Positions 63,131-64,000 of a DNA stretch of 64,000 nt are shown here, piece by piece. This DNA is from Phycisphaerales bacterium (lineage in GTDB: Bacteria > Planctomycetota > Phycisphaerae > UBA1845 > UTPLA1). Where the stretch lies: positions 62,001-126,000 of the forward strand of contig JAKSDK010000138.1 of NCBI GenBank assembly GCA_022360095.1, in the 5' to 3' direction. A model generated the notes under the pieces. That model saw only the letters and a program-made list of their open reading frames with translations. It made no database searches and was not told the DNA's origin. A program made the translations under genes and the position numbers. Positions within the stretch are counted from its first letter, which is position 1. Each line of letters starts with the position of its first letter.

Positions 63131-64000
63131 TCAACGAGCCAGTGGACGCCGGCCATTCTGCCAGGACGCGTGGGCAGCCTCCAACGTTTCAACGAATTGC
63201 CTCGCGCGTTCTTCCCGTGAACATGCGGTTTCAGCATAAAGACGACCACGCCTGCCCATGTCGATCGCGTCGTCCCGATGATCGCGAAACCAGACGCACG
63301 CATCTGCAAATGCCATGGGATCATCAGGCGGCACAACTTTGCCGAAATCATTCTCCTCAATCATCCCCGCCAACCAGCCCGGGTAATTGTTCAACACAGG
63401 CAAACCGCTGGCAATGTAATCAAAGAATTTGTTCGGCGAAGTGCCTCGGTAAAAGGCCGGTACGTTTTTTAGCAACATCAGCCCCACATCGAATGTCGGC
63501 AGCATCCGAGCCAAATCCGCCTTGGAGACGGGATCATGCCAGAGAATATCCTCTTCGAGCCCCATGTCCCGTGTCCGCCGAACAAGCCCGGGTTTTAGGC
63601 CGCCGCTGCCCACACAGATAAACTGAATGCCCCGCTCACCGCGTCGCTTTAGTTCTGCAGCCGTGTCGATCAGCGCGTCCAGGCCGTTGGCCTTTCCGTG
63701 GGCGCCGGTGAAGGCGAAGCGACAACGTGTCGGGTCTCCGATCCATTGATCTCTCGCCAACTCGTGGTCCGGCCGAAACAACTCTAAATCGGAGGCATTG
63801 GGGATGACTGTGATCTGCTTCTCAGGATAGCCGGTTTGCGCGATACCTTCCCTCATGCCCGGAGACAGAGCAATGCAATGGGTCGCCGCTGAGTAGATCC
63901 GGCGCTCCAAACGCCGAAGATACCAGATCATTGCGGGATTCTTGATGATGCCCATGGCGATGGCGAGTTCCGGCCAGAGGTCGCGAACCTCAAAAACAAA
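63131..64000 (-). CDS. Glycosyltransferase family 4 (WbuB-like), partial
   Basis: 290 residues are visible; the start lies beyond the window. The frame is open to the last base (FVFEVRDLWPELAIAMG precedes the internal Met at 63955), and this stretch matches the family. Family 4 features are ALSPGMREGI, VIPNASDLELFRP, FTGAHGKANGLDALI and the donor-binding GTSPNKFFDYIASGLPVL. It ends with a basic tail. It is convergent with the epimerase gene. Confidence 0.92.
   Translation of the reverse strand, partial: FVFEVRDLWPELAIAMGIIKNPAMIWYLRRLERRIYSAATHCIALSPGMREGIAQTGYPEKQITVIPNASDLELFRPDHELARDQWIGDPTRCRFAFTGAHGKANGLDALIDTAAELKRRGERGIQFICVGSGGLKPGLVRRTRDMGLEEDILWHDPVSKADLARMLPTFDVGLMLLKNVPAFYRGTSPNKFFDYIASGLPVLNNYPGWLAGMIEENDFGKVVPPDDPMAFADACVWFRDHRDDAIDMGRRGRLYAETACSREERARQFVETLEAAHASWQNGRRPLAR

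Overview
The window reads as a planctomycete chromosome segment of moderately high G+C (high fifties by eye). The reasons are gene-family content and style rather than any marker gene: a Gld-type ABC transporter followed by a DUF4340 protein, a bactofilin with a zinc ribbon, a MoxR/DUF58/BatA-like/VWA/DUF4175-like operon, NPCBM and PQQ-propeller secreted proteins, an LTxEQ-repeat secreted protein, a TPR-tailed GT-C membrane protein and many zinc-ribbon membrane proteins. A Phycisphaerae-like member is my inference; no rRNA or tRNA gene is present to test it.

Layout. 0.5-8.1 kb (+): operon of ABC ATPase, ABC-2 permease, GldG-like auxiliary protein, four-repeat DUF4340 protein and a small membrane protein. 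8.2-14 kb: bactofilin (-), folC (+), a membrane protein (-), an LTxEQ-repeat secreted protein (+) and a PQQ propeller protein (+), closed by a strong two-way terminator. 14-19.3 kb (mostly -): TadG-like VWA protein, PilZ protein, methyltransferase, a 55-residue conserved-looking small protein (+) and a lipoprotein. 19.7-24 kb (+): cysteine hydrolase of the isochorismatase fold, 2[4Fe-4S] ferredoxin, CstA peptide transporter and a GbsR/MarR regulator. 24-31 kb (-): small zinc-ribbon protein, HAMP-only membrane protein, then a fused 5-oxoprolinase/hydantoinase with its permease. 31.2-38 kb: uvrA, a zinc-ribbon membrane protein, a DUF3179 gene read through an in-frame TGA (probable selenoprotein), and an ECF sigma/anti-sigma pair. 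38-43.6 kb: accessory-looking stretch with an AT-richer orphan gene, a small histidine-rich protein directly upstream of a tyrosinase, a nitroreductase-like protein and a lipoprotein. 43.8-47.3 kb: folP (-) and a GT-C/TPR membrane protein (+). 47.3-60.5 kb (-): one long operon running moxR, DUF58, BatA-like, VWA/GATase-like, DUF4175-like, a small secreted protein, an alpha/alpha-toroid (squalene-cyclase-like) protein and an NPCBM protein. 61-64 kb: YdjM-like/TPR membrane protein, a sugar-nucleotide epimerase and a glycosyltransferase that runs off the window end.

Most notable observation. At 35486-36325 (-) two halves of one DUF3179 protein are separated by a single TGA. The TGA sits where the family normally has the cysteine of a Cys-Pro-Leu motif, and a 6-bp perfect stem (8 bp with wobbles) with a 5-nt loop begins at the distance expected of a bacterial SECIS element. 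I read it as selenocysteine, not as a pseudogene. The large MoxR operon, the tyrosinase cassette and several small repeats (shared terminator hairpins, an AT-rich inverted repeat before cstA, a 33-bp motif duplicated before two accessory genes) are the other points worth a second look.
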